Shown here one piece after another: positions 28,483 through 37,268 of a stretch of 64,000 nucleotides of DNA. A model generated the notes under the pieces. That model did no database searches. It saw only the letters and a list, made by a program, of their open reading frames with translations, and was not told the DNA's origin. The position numbers and the translations under genes were made by a program. Location of the stretch: positions 2,142,001 to 2,206,000 of the forward strand of contig NZ_LT629752.1 of assembly GCF_900105145.1 (NCBI RefSeq), in the 5' to 3' direction. Numbering within the stretch: the stretch's first letter is position 1; each line of letters begins with the position of its first letter. Origin of the DNA: Polaribacter sp. KT25b (GTDB taxonomy: Bacteria > Bacteroidota > Bacteroidia > Flavobacteriales > Flavobacteriaceae).

Positions 28483-28508
28483 AAAGGCTACTTTTAAAAG
28501 TAGCCTTT
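28483..28508. terminator. Perfect 26-bp palindrome after susE (terminator or processing hairpin)
   Basis: The 13 bases at 28483-28495 are followed directly by their exact reverse complement at 28496-28508; the core is GGCTACTTTT/AAAAGTAGCC. The A/T-rich centre would give a stable hairpin in the transcript. Only short T runs follow, so it may be a partial terminator or an RNA-end stabiliser that lowers expression of the downstream amylase relative to susCDE. Confidence 0.6.
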
Positions 28509-28528
28509 GTCTTTAAAATTTTATATTC

Positions 28529-31312
28529 ATGAAAAAAATTACTTTTTTATTTATTCTATTTATAACTTCAATTGGTTTTAGCCAAGTTACAATTACTCCA
28601 AACCCTTTTGATATAAGTGCATCTATTACAATAAGTTTAGATGCTAATAGTACGGCTACAGATTGTAACGGACTAAGTAATCCCACAAAAGTGTATATGC
28701 ATTCTGGCGTTGGTTCAGATACAAATGCTTTTGACATAAGTGTTGTTGGAAATTGGGGATTAGATGATGGTGTTGGAGAAATGACACTAAATACTTCTAA
28801 TAATCGTTGGGAAATAACCTTTGTACCAAAAACATATTTTAGTTTAACAGATGCAGAAGCTACTAGTGTTACTAAAATGGGAATTGTTTTTAGAAATGCA
28901 ACCGGTACTCAAGAAATGAAAGACAATGGTTGTAGTGATTTTATTTTTAATGTGGGTTCATTCCAATTAACATTAAACTCACCTTCATCAGCAATAACAG
29001 TTTTAAATTCAGGAGAAAGTTTATCAATAAATGCTACCGCTTCATTAACATCTAGTTTTGTTTTAAAAGCAAATGGCGCAATCGTAAATCAAAATTCTGG
29101 ATTAACTTACAGCTACTCTCCTACCGTTACAGAAAATACAACTTATCTTTTAGAGGCTACAAATAACGGAGAAACAAAAAGCTCAACTTTTCAAGCAGTA
29201 GTAAAACCAACTGTTACAGAAGCTGCTGTTCCTTCTGGTATGAAAGACGGAATTAACTTAAATTCATCAGACCCAACAAAAGCTACTTTAGTTTTTTATG
29301 CCCCAACAAAAGAGTTTGTTCATTTAATTGGAAACTTTAATAACTGGGAATTAGACGACAGCTATTTACTTAAAAAAGATAGCTCTAATGATCGCTTTTG
29401 GATAGAACTTACAGGCTTAACTGCTCAAACAGATTATACTTACCAATACATGATTGATGCAGATTTAAGAGTTGCAGATCCTTATTCTACAATAATTTTA
29501 AATGAGTATAATGATCAATATATAGACGCAACTACTTATCCTAATTTACCAAGTTATCCATCAGGAAAAACAAATCACGCAGTAACATTATTAAGAACTG
29601 GTGACACAGAATATACTTGGCAAACAACAAACTTTCAAAAACCAGCAAAAACAGATTTGGTTATTTATGAAATTTTAATTAGAGATTTTGATGCTTTACA
29701 CAGCTATGACGCAGTGAAAGCTAGATTAGATTATTTACAAGATTTAGGAATAAACGCTATAGAGTTTATGCCTGTAATGGAGTTTGATGGCAATGAATCT
29801 TGGGGATACAACCCTTCTTTTCATATGGCTTTAGATAAATATTATGGTAATGCTACTTCTTTTAAACAATTTATTGATGAATGTCACAGAAGAGGAATGG
29901 CTGTTATTATTGATGTAGCTTTTAATCACGCAAGCGGACAAAATCCTTATTATAGAATGTGGAATACAGACAACGGTGGTTATGGAGGACAAGCTAGTAC
30001 AGATAGCCCTTTTTTCAACCCAATTGCTAGGCATTCTTACAGTGTTTTTAACGATTTTAATCACTCTAAACAAGCTACAAAAGATTACGTAAAAAGAGTT
30101 TCTCAATATTGGATTGATGAATATAAAATTGATGGTTTTAGATGGGATTTAACAAAAGGATTTACACAAAACTGTACTGGTAGCGATGCCTGTACAAATG
30201 CATATCAACAAGATAGAGTTGATGTTTTAAAAGGATATGCTGACGATCAGTGGGAAATAGATCCAAACTTTTATATCATTTTCGAACATTTAGGTACAAA
30301 TGATGAAGAAACTCAATGGGTAAACTATAGATTGGATGAAGGAAAAGGAATTATGGTTTGGGGTAATCATAATAGTACATACAATCAAGCTACAATGGGC
30401 TTTGGTGCTAGTTCTGATTTTTCTTGGATTTCTTATTTAAACAGAGGTTGGACTGTACCAGCAAATGTGAGCTATATGGAAAGCCATGATGAAGAACGTT
30501 TAATGTATAAAAACCTGCAATTCGGAAATTCTAGCGGAAGTTATAATATAAAAACTCTAACTACAGCTTTAGATAGAGAAGAATTAGCAGGTGCTTTTTA
30601 CTTTACTGTTCCAGGACCAAAAATGATTTGGCAATTTGGCGAATTAGGATATGATATTTCTATAGATGAAAATGGAAGAACTGGTAATAAACCTATTAAA
30701 TGGGAATATTTTGACATCCAAGCAAGAAAAGATCTATACAATACTTGGGCTAAACTAATTAAGCTAAAATTGAAATATGATATTTTTCAAACTTCAGATT
30801 TTACTTTAGATGTTGCCAATACAAACGGGTTAAAGAAAATTCATTTAACAAACCCTTCTGCAACAGATATTCAAAACATTGTGATTATTGGAAATTTTGG
30901 AGTAACTACACAAAGTATTTCTCCGTTTTTTCAACAAACAGGTACTTGGTACAGTTTATTAGAAGACAATGCTACAATAAATGTAACAAGTACAACAGCT
31001 AATATTTCTTTAGCTCCTGGAGAATTTAAAATGTATGCAAATAGCCCTGCAACACTTTCTTCTGATGATATAACTCTAGAAAACAATACTTTACAAATGT
31101 ACCCAAACCCTACCTCTACAGCTTTTTATTTATCAAAAGAAGCATTAGATGTAAAAGTGTTTGATATTACAGGAAAACAAGTAAAACAGTTTGCTAAAAG
31201 CGTAATTAAAAACAATACGTTTTCAGTAACTGATTTAAATACGGGAATTTATTTTGTTAGGATTAAAGAAAATGATAACAAAATAAGTACCAAAAAATTA
31301 ATTATTAATTAA
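28529..31312 (+). CDS. T9SS-secreted GH13 alpha-amylase/pullulanase-like enzyme
   Basis: A 927-residue secreted enzyme. After a signal peptide (ITSIGFSQ) come an N-terminal beta-domain of unclear binding role (about 20-150), an Ig-like stretch, a CBM48-like domain (about 245-335, HLIGNFNNWELDD) and a GH13 barrel. Catalytic residues are D540 in DGFRWDLTKGF, E586 in IIFEHLG and D654 in MESHDEER. The last ~70 residues (from about 856, MYPNPTSTAFYL to KLIIN) are a type A T9SS sorting domain, so the enzyme is exported across the outer membrane and released or anchored at the surface. It would make the first cuts in starch or a similar alpha-glucan for SusD and SusE to capture. Branch-point activity is possible given the CBM48-like module. 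Confidence 0.9.
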   Translation: MKKITFLFILFITSIGFSQVTITPNPFDISASITISLDANSTATDCNGLSNPTKVYMHSGVGSDTNAFDISVVGNWGLDDGVGEMTLNTSNNRWEITFVPKTYFSLTDAEATSVTKMGIVFRNATGTQEMKDNGCSDFIFNVGSFQLTLNSPSSAITVLNSGESLSINATASLTSSFVLKANGAIVNQNSGLTYSYSPTVTENTTYLLEATNNGETKSSTFQAVVKPTVTEAAVPSGMKDGINLNSSDPTKATLVFYAPTKEFVHLIGNFNNWELDDSYLLKKDSSNDRFWIELTGLTAQTDYTYQYMIDADLRVADPYSTIILNEYNDQYIDATTYPNLPSYPSGKTNHAVTLLRTGDTEYTWQTTNFQKPAKTDLVIYEILIRDFDALHSYDAVKARLDYLQDLGINAIEFMPVMEFDGNESWGYNPSFHMALDKYYGNATSFKQFIDECHRRGMAVIIDVAFNHASGQNPYYRMWNTDNGGYGGQASTDSPFFNPIARHSYSVFNDFNHSKQATKDYVKRVSQYWIDEYKIDGFRWDLTKGFTQNCTGSDACTNAYQQDRVDVLKGYADDQWEIDPNFYIIFEHLGTNDEETQWVNYRLDEGKGIMVWGNHNSTYNQATMGFGASSDFSWISYLNRGWTVPANVSYMESHDEERLMYKNLQFGNSSGSYNIKTLTTALDREELAGAFYFTVPGPKMIWQFGELGYDISIDENGRTGNKPIKWEYFDIQARKDLYNTWAKLIKLKLKYDIFQTSDFTLDVANTNGLKKIHLTNPSATDIQNIVIIGNFGVTTQSISPFFQQTGTWYSLLEDNATINVTSTTANISLAPGEFKMYANSPATLSSDDITLENNTLQMYPNPTSTAFYLSKEALDVKVFDITGKQVKQFAKSVIKNNTFSVTDLNTGIYFVRIKENDNKISTKKLIIN

Positions 31313-31319
31313 TCCAAAA

Positions 31320-33437
31320 ATGAAAAAAATGAAAAAAAATTATTTTTTAATGTTAATTTGTTTCCTAAGTTTCACAGGAATTAGCCTATCACAAACTACT
31401 TATTATTGGAGAGGTGAAGCAATTTCAGGTAATTGGGAAGAATCTACCAATTGGTGGAATGGATCAGCTTCAACACCAAGTGGTGCAGATATTTTAAGAT
31501 TTAACAACAATCATGAAACCACTATGACTAATGATTTAGTAGCTACAAATCGTTATCAAATATTTTTTGAAGCTACTGCTACAACATCTAGAACAATTGG
31601 TGGTACTACAGAAAATACTTTTTATGATTATGGTGGTAATGTTCCAAAAATTGAAAATAACTCTGTAGCTATACATACACTTAACTTTCCTATAAAATTA
31701 GGTAATAATCCTACAGAATTAAATCCTGTTAATGGGGATTTAACTTTCGGTGGAAACATAGAATTAACGGCAAATTATATTGATGTATATGGAGATAATT
31801 CTAAAACACTAACATTTAATGGAGTTCTTTCAGGAACAGGAGGATTATCACTCAAAGGTAATAGTAAAGTTATTTTTAATGGTGAAAATACATTTACAGG
31901 AGCTACTAATGTTAATAGTGGTGATTTAGAAATAAATGCGGATATGGCAGGTAACATACAAGTAAATAATAATGCTACTCTTCAGGTAAATACAGATTTA
32001 ACAATTCCTCAATTAGTTTTATATAACAATGCAACCGTTACTGTTAAGGCAGGGAAGTCTCTTACTATTTCTGGTAACTTAGAAAATAATAGTTCAAATG
32101 CTATTATTTTAGAAAATGGTGCAACTTTAATAGTTAATGGAACTTCAACAGGAGACATTTCATACAACGTAAATGTTACAGATGATAATTGGCATTTGAT
32201 TTCTTCTCCTGTTGTTGGTCAAGTCTACGGAGATACTTGGGCTAATGACAATATAGTTGCTGACGGAAACGGTACAAATAGAGGAATTTCTACATATCAA
32301 AATGGAACACCAGATGGAACAACTGGTCCTTGGGTATATATGCAAGATGGGGCAAGTTCAACTTTTGATTCTGGTGTAGGATATTCTTTAAAAAGAACAA
32401 GTTCTGGTACTTATGCTTTTACAGGAACTTTTCCTAATGGAACAATAACTCCTGCAATTTCAACAAATACAAACGATTGGAATTTAATAGGAAATCCATA
32501 TCCTTCTAATTTAAATATTGCAACTTTTATTACTGAAAATTCAACAACTAATGATTTTATTGCTGATGGATTTGATGCTATATATGTTTGGAATCCTACC
32601 GAAGGTGGAACTGGCGCTTACAATGAATTAACAACTGGTTTTATTCAACCAGGACAAGCCTTTTTTATTAAATCTAAAGTTGATGGTGCAGCAAATATTA
32701 CAGAAGCTATGCAAAGTCATACAACAGGTACTTTTTATAAAAATACTGATACTTCAATTAATTTATTACTTTCTAATGGTAAAAGTACTAAAAGAACAAA
32801 AATTAATTATTTAGGTGGTAAATCTACAAGTTTAGATGCAGGTTTTGATATTGGTATGTTTGATGGTGTTGATTCCGATTTAAGAATTTACACTCATTTA
32901 ATTGAAAACAATAAAGGTATTGCATTTGCAAGACAAGCTTTACCTAACACAGATTTAGAATCTTTGGTAATACCTGTTGGAGTAAAAGCAGCATTAAATA
33001 CTGAAATCACTTTTTCTGCTGAAGCTTTAAATTTACCTACTGGAATAAAAGTATTTTTAGAAGATAGAAATGCAAATACTTTTACTCGTTTAGATGAAGC
33101 AAATAGCGAATATAAAGTTACCTTAGAAGAAGCTTTAAACGGAATAGGAAGATTCTATTTACATACTTCTTCAAAATCAACTTTAAATGTTACTAATATA
33201 GCTATAGAAAACATTAGTATTTATACTGCTGATGCTTCTACTTTAAAAATCGTTGGTTTACAAGAAGGAAATGCAAATGTTAAAATATTTAATATGCTTG
33301 GAAAACAAATGATGAATTCTTCATTTAAAACTAATGGTGCAAAAGAAATTTCTTTACCTCAATTAGCTACAGGTGTTTATTTTGTACAATTAACAACCGA
33401 AACTGGTAAATTAAACAAGAAAATAGTATTAGAATAA
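31320..33437 (+). CDS. T9SS-sorted beta-repeat protein of unknown function
   Basis: A 705-residue secreted protein with a signal peptide (ending near ISLSQ). The N-terminal half contains beta-helix-like sequence of the autotransporter-associated repeat kind (LSGTGGLSLKGNSKVIFNGENTFTGATNVNSG). A beta-rich middle follows (around 280-500, WHLISSPVVGQVYGD, WNLIGNPYPSN), resembling modules often found before sorting domains. The last ~75 residues (NVKIFNMLGKQMM to KIVLE) are a type A T9SS sorting domain. No catalytic motif is visible. It lies seven bases after the amylase gene, so a surface role in glucan binding or enzyme display is plausible, but that is inference from position only. The start at 31320 (MKKMKKN) could also be the ATG at 31329. 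Confidence 0.75.
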   Translation: MKKMKKNYFLMLICFLSFTGISLSQTTYYWRGEAISGNWEESTNWWNGSASTPSGADILRFNNNHETTMTNDLVATNRYQIFFEATATTSRTIGGTTENTFYDYGGNVPKIENNSVAIHTLNFPIKLGNNPTELNPVNGDLTFGGNIELTANYIDVYGDNSKTLTFNGVLSGTGGLSLKGNSKVIFNGENTFTGATNVNSGDLEINADMAGNIQVNNNATLQVNTDLTIPQLVLYNNATVTVKAGKSLTISGNLENNSSNAIILENGATLIVNGTSTGDISYNVNVTDDNWHLISSPVVGQVYGDTWANDNIVADGNGTNRGISTYQNGTPDGTTGPWVYMQDGASSTFDSGVGYSLKRTSSGTYAFTGTFPNGTITPAISTNTNDWNLIGNPYPSNLNIATFITENSTTNDFIADGFDAIYVWNPTEGGTGAYNELTTGFIQPGQAFFIKSKVDGAANITEAMQSHTTGTFYKNTDTSINLLLSNGKSTKRTKINYLGGKSTSLDAGFDIGMFDGVDSDLRIYTHLIENNKGIAFARQALPNTDLESLVIPVGVKAALNTEITFSAEALNLPTGIKVFLEDRNANTFTRLDEANSEYKVTLEEALNGIGRFYLHTSSKSTLNVTNIAIENISIYTADASTLKIVGLQEGNANVKIFNMLGKQMMNSSFKTNGAKEISLPQLATGVYFVQLTTETGKLNKKIVLE

Positions 33438-33456
33438 TTTTAAATTAAGACACATC

Positions 33457-33642
33457 ATGAAAAAAAATATAGAAAACACACAAGATAAAAATCAAGATAT
33501 TACACGTAAAGATGCTATTAAAAAAATAGGAAACTACAGTAAATATGCAGCTTTAACAGCACTAGGTACGTATATGATTTTAAGTCCACAAAAAGCACAA
33601 GCTTCTTCTGTTGCTCCTGAAGCTCCAGGAACAGGATTCTAA
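33457..33642 (+). CDS. 61-residue exported-peptide-like hypothetical protein
   Basis: A very short protein of unknown function. A charged N-terminal segment (MKKNIENTQDKNQDITRKDAIKKIG) leads into a hydrophobic stretch (YAALTALGTYMILSP), then AQASS, a likely signal-peptidase site, and a tail of about ten residues rich in Pro, Ala and Gly ending in GTGF. It therefore looks like almost nothing but a signal peptide. The TRKDAIKKIG segment is reminiscent of a Tat signal, but the two arginines are not paired. It lies 19 bases after the T9SS protein gene and before a strong terminator, so it is the last gene of the rightward arm. Coding status is supported by position and clean frame. Confidence 0.6.
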   Translation: MKKNIENTQDKNQDITRKDAIKKIGNYSKYAALTALGTYMILSPQKAQASSVAPEAPGTGF

Positions 33643-33668
33643 AAAATTTTTAGTTTTTATTATATTTT

Positions 33669-33696
33669 AAAAGAGCTACTTTACAGTAGCTCTTTT
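33669..33696. terminator. Bidirectional terminator closing the glucan locus
   Basis: AAAAGAGCTACT (33669-33680) and AGTAGCTCTTTT (33685-33696) make a perfect 12-bp stem with a four-base loop. T-rich sequence follows on both strands, so it can end both the rightward operon and the convergent cysteine desulfurase gene, whose stop codon lies in the loop. Confidence 0.85.
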
Positions 33697-34814
33697 ATTT
33701 TTATAATAGTAGTATCAATTTCTTCTTTCGTGGTGTATTTAGAGAATGAAAAACGTACAGAAGTTTTATCTGCTTCTTCATCTTTTAATATTTCTGCCAA
33801 CACATGAGAACCTTTATTGCTGCCGCTTTGGCAAGCAGAACCTCCAGAAACTGCAATTCCTGCCATATCTAAACTAAACAATAACATGTCATTCTTAACA
33901 GGAAAACGTACGTTTAAAATAGTATAACTACTTTTTTTAAAGTCTGATGAAAGTCCGTTAAACTGTATGCTTTTAGATATTTTTTGCAATTCCGTAATAA
34001 AATATAATTTTAGTTTTTCTATATATTCTTTATCAGCATAGAGATTATCAATTGCAATCGTTAGAGCTTTATCCATTCCTAAAATAGAATGTACATTTTC
34101 TGTGCTAGATCTTGCTCCTCTTTCTTGATCTCCACCATAAAACATTGGCAAAACTCCAAATCCTTTTTTAAAAAAAGCAAAACCAACTCCTTTTGGTCCA
34201 TGAAATTTATGGGCACTTGCTGCAATAAAATCAATCGAATTCTCTTGTAAATCTAAATTATAATGACCTATTGCCTGAACTGTATCAGAATGAAAAAGTG
34301 CGTTGTATTTTTTACATAAAACAGCAATTTCATCCAAAGGCAAAATATTACCAATTTCATTATTTATATACATTAAACTCACTAAAGTTTTAGCTTCACT
34401 GTCTGCTAATAACACTTCTAGATGAAGTAAGTCTATACTTCCAAATTCATCAACATTTACATAATCTAAGGTTATATTTTTAGATTTTTCTAAAAATTTA
34501 CACGTATGTAAAACTGCGTGATGTTCTATTTTGGAAGTAATAATTCTTTGAACTCCTAAATTTAAAACTGCATTATTTAGTATTAGATTATCTGCTTCTG
34601 TTCCGCCGGCTGTAAAAATAATTTCTGGAGCCGTTACATTAAAATGTTTAGCAATATTCTTTCTCGCAGTTTCTACTGCTGATTTTGCTTTTCTACCAAA
34701 TTGATGTGTAGAAGACGGATTTCCAAAATTTTCTTGCATAGAAATATACATCAAATTTAAAACCTCAGCATCAATTTTTGTAGTTGCGGCATTGTCTAAA
34801 TAAATAGCTTTCAT
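33681..34814 (-). CDS. Cysteine desulfurase (NifS/IscS family)
   Basis: A 377-residue PLP-dependent enzyme that moves sulfur from cysteine to an acceptor for Fe-S clusters or thiolated cofactors. Visible marks are the N-terminal YLDNAATT, EIIFTAGGTEADN, the His of IEHHAVLH, the PLP lysine K203 in ASAHKFHGPKG and the persulfide cysteine C328 in SGGSACQSG. The short loop around the cysteine and the overall length fit the NifS/IscS group I type. No iscU or other Fe-S gene is adjacent, so the sulfur acceptor is not shown by context. The gene has its own promoter box at its start and convergent neighbours on its downstream side. Confidence 0.92.
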   Translation of the reverse strand: MKAIYLDNAATTKIDAEVLNLMYISMQENFGNPSSTHQFGRKAKSAVETARKNIAKHFNVTAPEIIFTAGGTEADNLILNNAVLNLGVQRIITSKIEHHAVLHTCKFLEKSKNITLDYVNVDEFGSIDLLHLEVLLADSEAKTLVSLMYINNEIGNILPLDEIAVLCKKYNALFHSDTVQAIGHYNLDLQENSIDFIAASAHKFHGPKGVGFAFFKKGFGVLPMFYGGDQERGARSSTENVHSILGMDKALTIAIDNLYADKEYIEKLKLYFITELQKISKSIQFNGLSSDFKKSSYTILNVRFPVKNDMLLFSLDMAGIAVSGGSACQSGSNKGSHVLAEILKDEEADKTSVRFSFSKYTTKEEIDTTIIKIKELL

Positions 34815-34818
34815 AGTG

Positions 34819-34826
34819 CAAAAATA
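34819..34826 (-). promoter_or_regulatory. -7 promoter box (TATTTTTG) of the cysteine desulfurase gene
   Basis: The minus strand reads TATTTTTG, an exact TAnnTTTG match, only four bases from the ATG. The predicted start of transcription falls at or next to the start codon, which implies a leaderless or nearly leaderless mRNA. Confidence 0.4.
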
Positions 34827-35012
34827 AGCTTTTATCAGTAAAAATTTGAGTTATAAGAAGTAAGTAAAAAATATATTTTTGACACAGATTTTAAAGATTT
34901 TCACTGATACTGGTAAAAAAATATTTAATTCTGATGATTAGTTTCCTATTATCTATTTCCTAAAATTTAAATCAAAAAAACTACCACATAGGTAAATAGA
35001 AAACATAAGTTT

Positions 35013-35033
35013 TTCTTGATTCTTGATTCTTGA
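35013..35033. repeat. Three tandem copies of TTCTTGA
   Basis: The 7-mer TTCTTGA occurs three times head to tail in the 234-base gap between the cysteine desulfurase and Smr genes. The rest of that gap (34827-35012) is AT-rich and carries no gene that I can support. Confidence 0.7.
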
Positions 35034-35048
35034 TTTATAAACTTTTAA

Positions 35049-35597
35049 TTACTCTATAACATTTTGATAAACATAAACTTCAGTAGCTCCTAAACCATAT
35101 TTTTTGTACGAAGCATCGTAATATTTTACAGGATATTTATTAAGCAAATAATGCAATTCAGATTTTAAAACCCCTTCTCCTACTCCGTGAATAAAGACAA
35201 TTTTAGAAATTCTTTTATTAATTGCAAACTCAACTTTTCTTTTTGCTGTATCTAATTGCAGATTTAACATATCGTAATTATCTAAACCTTTTACAGATTT
35301 TACTAATTGATTTATATGTAAATCTACTTCTAAAATAACTTCATTTTTCTCTTTTATAAAGAAGCTTTTTTTAGGTTTATTAGAAGCCATTTTCTCTTTT
35401 AAAAGCTCATTATTAATATCAGAAAATTTGGTTAATTCGTGCTGCTCTTTTCCTATTTTAACCAATTCTGATTCAGAAAAATTAAAAATCATTCCATCTG
35501 TTGTTTCAACAGAAATAATATTACCATTAATATTAGTAACAATTCCTTTTAAAACATCATCTAAAACAGCAACTTTATTACCAATTTCTAAACGCAT
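35049..35597 (-). CDS. Smr-domain protein (DUF2027-like N-terminus)
   Basis: A 182-residue protein. The N-terminal half starts as a small beta-barrel-like segment (IGNKVAVLDDVLKGIVTNINGNIISVETTDG), and the C-terminal half is a Smr (small MutS-related) domain with the core KIVFIHGVGEGVLKSEL and a closing GLGATEVYVYQ. The N-terminal LEVDLHINQL motif is the usual LDLHG-like start of Smr domains. Smr domains are endonuclease-like and act on nucleic acids, in bacteria for example in ribosome rescue or as the tail of MutS2. This short stand-alone form is common in Bacteroidota, and its target is not known. A good promoter lies upstream; the gene is divergent from the phosphatase-like gene. Confidence 0.85.
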   Translation of the reverse strand: MRLEIGNKVAVLDDVLKGIVTNINGNIISVETTDGMIFNFSESELVKIGKEQHELTKFSDINNELLKEKMASNKPKKSFFIKEKNEVILEVDLHINQLVKSVKGLDNYDMLNLQLDTAKRKVEFAINKRISKIVFIHGVGEGVLKSELHYLLNKYPVKYYDASYKKYGLGATEVYVYQNVIE

Positions 35598-35618
35598 TCT
35601 TAACTTTATTTTAATTTA

Positions 35619-35648
35619 CAAAAGTACTTTAATTACTTAACTTGCAAA
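35619..35648 (-). promoter_or_regulatory. Promoter of the Smr gene (TTTG, 18 bases, TACTTTTG)
   Basis: On the minus strand TTTG (35645-35648) is followed after 18 bases by TACTTTTG (35619-35626). Both match the Bacteroidota -33/-7 pattern with almost ideal spacing. Transcription would start near 35612, 15 bases before the ATG. Confidence 0.65.
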
Positions 35649-35660
35649 AAAAATAACTAT

Positions 35661-36290
35661 ATGCTTAAGACTTCTACTTTTTCTTTAGAAAACTTCTTTG
35701 AAAACGCTTACAACAAAGCAATTATTTCTGATGAAAGAAAAACACTTTTACTTAAAATTTCTAAAGCAATTGCAAAAGAATACACTGAAAACAAAGAGGT
35801 TAATCTTAACTTTATTTGCACTCATAATTCAAGAAGAAGTCAATTAGGCCAAGTTTGGAGTTTTTATGCTGCTAATTATTTTGAACTAAACATCAATGCT
35901 TTTTCTGGTGGAACAGAAGTTACAGCTTTCTACAGAAATACTGTAAAAACCTTACAAAAAGCAGGTTTTGATTTTCAATTAGAAAATTTTTCGCATCAAA
36001 ATCCTACGTATCAAATTTCATTTAATGGCACTAAAAAATATATTTTAGGTTTTTCTAAATTTTATAGTAATCCTATAAATAAAGAACCTTACATGGCAAT
36101 TACAACATGTAATAATGCAGATGTAAATTGCCCGTTTATACCATCTGCAAGTCACAGATTTCACTTGCCTTTTGTAGATCCAAAATATGCAGACGGAACT
36201 ACTGCTCAAGAAAAAATATACCTAGAAACTAGCAAACAAATTGCTGGTGAAATTTATTTTATTTTTTTTGAAGTTAAAAAACTACTTTAA
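35661..36290 (+). CDS. Low-molecular-weight tyrosine phosphatase/arsenate reductase-like protein
   Basis: A 209-residue protein with the CX5R P-loop of the low-molecular-weight phosphatase and ArsC families: FICTHNSRRSQ, with C53 and R59. The surrounding NLNFICTHNSRRSQLGQVW is typical of the family. It is longer than classic members (about 150 residues), with an extra N-terminal helix and a C-terminal region holding CNNADVNCPFIP, whose two cysteines might be redox-active or structural. Family members remove phosphate from tyrosine or reduce arsenate. No ars genes are nearby, so either function is open. It converges on the PorP/SprF gene. Confidence 0.75.
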   Translation: MLKTSTFSLENFFENAYNKAIISDERKTLLLKISKAIAKEYTENKEVNLNFICTHNSRRSQLGQVWSFYAANYFELNINAFSGGTEVTAFYRNTVKTLQKAGFDFQLENFSHQNPTYQISFNGTKKYILGFSKFYSNPINKEPYMAITTCNNADVNCPFIPSASHRFHLPFVDPKYADGTTAQEKIYLETSKQIAGEIYFIFFEVKKLL

Positions 36291-36299
36291 AAGAGTTTC

Positions 36300-37268
36300 T
36301 TAAAAGTAGCATTTATTATGAAGTAACCATCTATAATTTCTTCTTAAATCTAAATCTAAATGGAAGATTATTTCATGAGAACTTAAATTACCGCCAAGTA
36401 TAGAAAATTTATGATCATAGGCATAACCTATTCTATATTTCTTTTTTATAATTAAGGCAAATAAGGCACTCATAGAATTTTCATGACGATAAGACAAACC
36501 AGCTTCTATAATTTCTTTATATAAAAAATTAGAGTTAATATCTATTGAAACTGGTAAATTAGATGCATATCTTACCATTGTTGATGGTTTAAACATTACA
36601 TTTTCTGTTAATTTAAATAAAGCTCCGGTTGAAAAAAAGTAGTTTGCATTTGATGTTAAACTAGTTTTATCTACATTTTCTTCTATATAAAATTGTGGAG
36701 ATTCTAAAATATAAGGTACAGATAAACCAACATAAAACTTTTTATTAAAAAAGAAAGCACCAAAGCCAACATTAGGATAATTACCTGATGTTGAAGCATA
36801 AACATCATTATCTGGTGTAATTCCGTTTGCTAAATTGTTATTAAAAAAAGTCATTCCTCCTTTTAAACCAAATGATACTCTACCAAATTGAGAAGTTATA
36901 ATTGTGTAAGAAGCATCTATATTTACATTTGTACTTTCTGATAAACCTATTTTATCGTTTACAACTGTAGTACCAAAACCTAAACCATTACTTGTTCTTC
37001 CGTTTATAGAAAAAGTTCTAGTAATTGGAGCACCTTTTAAACCTACCCATTGCTCACGAGATAATAAAGACATACTTAAATCTGCTCTTGCACCAACGTA
37101 TGCAGGATTTATAATTTGCATATTGTATAAATATTGCGTGTAATTTGGTAATTGCTGTGCATTCATTTGCAAACTTAAAAAACCAATTAATAAAGCTGTA
37201 CTAGCTTTTAACCAATACTTTTTACTATTTTTTATTTTAAAGATAATTTGATTTTTAGTTCTTATCAT
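36300..37268 (-). CDS. PorP/SprF-family type IX secretion membrane protein
   Basis: A 322-residue outer-membrane-like protein. After a basic N-terminus and signal sequence (ALLIGFLSLQMNAQQ), it has the family pattern YTQYLYNMQIINPAYVGARADLSMSLLSREQWVGLKGAP, followed by repeated amphipathic beta-strands as in PorV/FadL-like barrels. SprF/PorP proteins help export or anchor a partner with a gliding-motility (type B) C-terminal domain. That partner is the 1368-residue protein encoded just upstream, whose stop overlaps this start by four bases, so the two are translationally coupled. The last residues are unusually basic and aromatic (RRNYRWLLHNKCYF). Confidence 0.88.
   Translation of the reverse strand: MIRTKNQIIFKIKNSKKYWLKASTALLIGFLSLQMNAQQLPNYTQYLYNMQIINPAYVGARADLSMSLLSREQWVGLKGAPITRTFSINGRTSNGLGFGTTVVNDKIGLSESTNVNIDASYTIITSQFGRVSFGLKGGMTFFNNNLANGITPDNDVYASTSGNYPNVGFGAFFFNKKFYVGLSVPYILESPQFYIEENVDKTSLTSNANYFFSTGALFKLTENVMFKPSTMVRYASNLPVSIDINSNFLYKEIIEAGLSYRHENSMSALFALIIKKKYRIGYAYDHKFSILGGNLSSHEIIFHLDLDLRRNYRWLLHNKCYF

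Noticed and set aside
35013..35033. Tandem TTCTTGA as a CRISPR remnant
   Set aside because: Units are only 7 bases, have no spacers and no cas genes are near.
36282..36309. CTACTTT/AAAGTAG inverted repeat between the phosphatase-like and PorP genes
   Set aside because: Seven bases with a long loop and inside both gene ends; too weak to call a terminator.
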